This document shows positions 23,157 to 23,986 of a stretch of 23,986 nt of DNA, piece by piece. This DNA is from a virus. The notes under the pieces are model-generated. The model made no database searches, was not told the origin of the DNA, and worked only from the letters and a program-made list of their open reading frames with translations. How positions within the stretch are numbered: position 1 is the first letter of the stretch; the number at the start of each line of letters is the position of its first letter. The translations under genes and the position numbers were made by a program. The stretch lies in the IMG/VR virus record IMGVR_UViG_3300027906_000153, positions 1 to 23,986 of that record. One strand, given 5' to 3'.

Positions 23157-23986
23157 ATGTTAGGACAAACTTTTTATCATCAGACAATAAGAAAATATGT
23201 TGCATTATTTGGAACATTGTTTAATGATATTAATATAGAAAAAAAGAATTCGTCTGGAATAGTTGTATCTAGACAAAAGGTCCCTATATCTTATGGACCA
23301 AAACAAAAGTTTCTATCAAGAATAAATCAAGATGCTAGTTTAGATAGACAAGTTGCTATTCAATTGCCTAGAATGGCTTTTGAAATGACGGGTATGGCTT
23401 ATGATCCTGTGAGAAAATTAAATTCCGTAGGAACAGTAACGCATAAAGAAACATTGAATGGTAATAGAAATGTCAAAAAAATGTATAATCCTTCTCCATA
23501 CATTTTTGATTTTTCTTTATATGCATTTGTTGATAATGCTGAAGATGGCACTCAAATATTAGAACAGATTTTACCGTTCTTTACTCCAGAATTTAATGTG
23601 AGTGTAAATATTTTAACAGATATGGGAATTAAGATAGATGTTCCTATTATTTTTCAAAGTGCCACAAGTGAAGATTCTTATGAAGGAGAATTTTCTGCTA
23701 GAAGAACGATTATTTGGTCAATAGCATTCATGTTAAAGGCGTTCATTTATCCTGATATCAAAGAAGGTGGTTCAATTATAAAAACAATTGAAGTCGCATT
23801 TAAAGAAATGATTCCTGATATTCCAGCAAATGGAACTTTTGATAGATTCTCTTTAGAATCTAGTACAAATTTTTCAGAAGATTTCTTTCAATTAGAAACA
23901 GGTGATCATTTGATAACAGAGGAAAGTGAAACGAAACTAGGACTTGATAACGTGATAAGTAAAATTACAGTTGTTCCTGAAGGTGG
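23157..23986 (+). CDS. 15: Tail terminator / sheath stabiliser gp15, 3'-truncated by window edge
   Basis: A T4 gp15 homologue, which forms the hexameric ring closing the tail tube and sheath and docks to the neck. The frame is open from ATG 23157 to the window end, 276 residues visible without a stop; T4 gp15 has 272. Family matches: FYHQTIRKYVALFGTLFNDI at residues 6-25; VPISYGPKQKFLSRI near 46, equivalent to T4 V-P-I-T-Y; NPSPYIFDFSLYAFVDNAED near 110; ILEQILPFFTPEFNVSVN near 133; and SARRTIIWSIAFMLKAFIYP near 181. A TGGAG Shine-Dalgarno ends 4 nt before the ATG. It is separated from gene 14 by the inverted small gene and has its own candidate late promoter, so it may begin a new late transcript leading into genes beyond the window. 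Confidence 0.93.
   Translation, partial: MLGQTFYHQTIRKYVALFGTLFNDINIEKKNSSGIVVSRQKVPISYGPKQKFLSRINQDASLDRQVAIQLPRMAFEMTGMAYDPVRKLNSVGTVTHKETLNGNRNVKKMYNPSPYIFDFSLYAFVDNAEDGTQILEQILPFFTPEFNVSVNILTDMGIKIDVPIIFQSATSEDSYEGEFSARRTIIWSIAFMLKAFIYPDIKEGGSIIKTIEVAFKEMIPDIPANGTFDRFSLESSTNFSEDFFQLETGDHLITEESETKLGLDNVISKITVVPEG

Overview
This window is a stretch of the late structural region of a T4-like myovirus (Caudoviricetes, contractile tail). DNA is strongly AT-rich, coding density is near total, and gene spacers are a few bases or overlaps. The order matches T4-type phages of marine bacteria: baseplate wedge genes 25, 6, a large gene in the position of 7, and 8; a very large DUF4815-type virion protein; a fibre-like gene; then neck and tail-terminator genes 13, 14 and 15. 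The AT content, the Asn/Ser/Thr-rich proteins and the oversized repeat-filled versions of T4 proteins point to a phage of the cyanophage/pelagiphage group. The host cannot be told from this window. No tRNA, integrase, insertion sequence, CRISPR array or clear intrinsic terminator was seen.

Layout. 2-3316: the end of a large Ig-like (Big_5/SbsA-like) virion protein whose start lies outside. 3328-3570: a small unknown protein. 3593-12033: the baseplate wedge block (gp25, gp6, gp7-position protein, gp8). 12037-18942: one 2301-residue DUF4815-type structural protein where T4 carries 9, 10, 11 and 12. 18939-20883: a small coiled-coil protein and a beta-rich fibre-like protein, the latter in the place of T4 fibritin (wac). 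20892-22762: neck proteins gp13 and gp14. 22759-23109: the only minus-strand gene, a small Ig-like protein, inserted between 14 and 15. 23157-end: gp15, cut by the window edge.

The genes work together as one virion assembly cassette: wedge proteins build the baseplate, the large and fibre-like proteins probably decorate it, gp15 caps the tail tube and sheath, and gp13/gp14 join head to tail.

Three signals go beyond ordinary annotation. (1) AGCT and GCWGC (GCAGC/GCTGC) appear to be completely absent from 24 kb. All 31 Ala-Ala codon pairs I found start with GCG or GCC, although GCA and GCT dominate elsewhere; this looks like restriction- or methylation-site avoidance. (2) T4-type late promoter octamers lie exactly 5 nt before the ATG of genes 25, 8 and the minus-strand gene. 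That places the expected transcription start at or next to the A of the start codon and leaves no Shine-Dalgarno, so leaderless late mRNAs are predicted. (3) A few short beta-module families recur across at least six different baseplate, neck and fibre genes, including insertions in gp8, gp13 and gp14 that T4 lacks.
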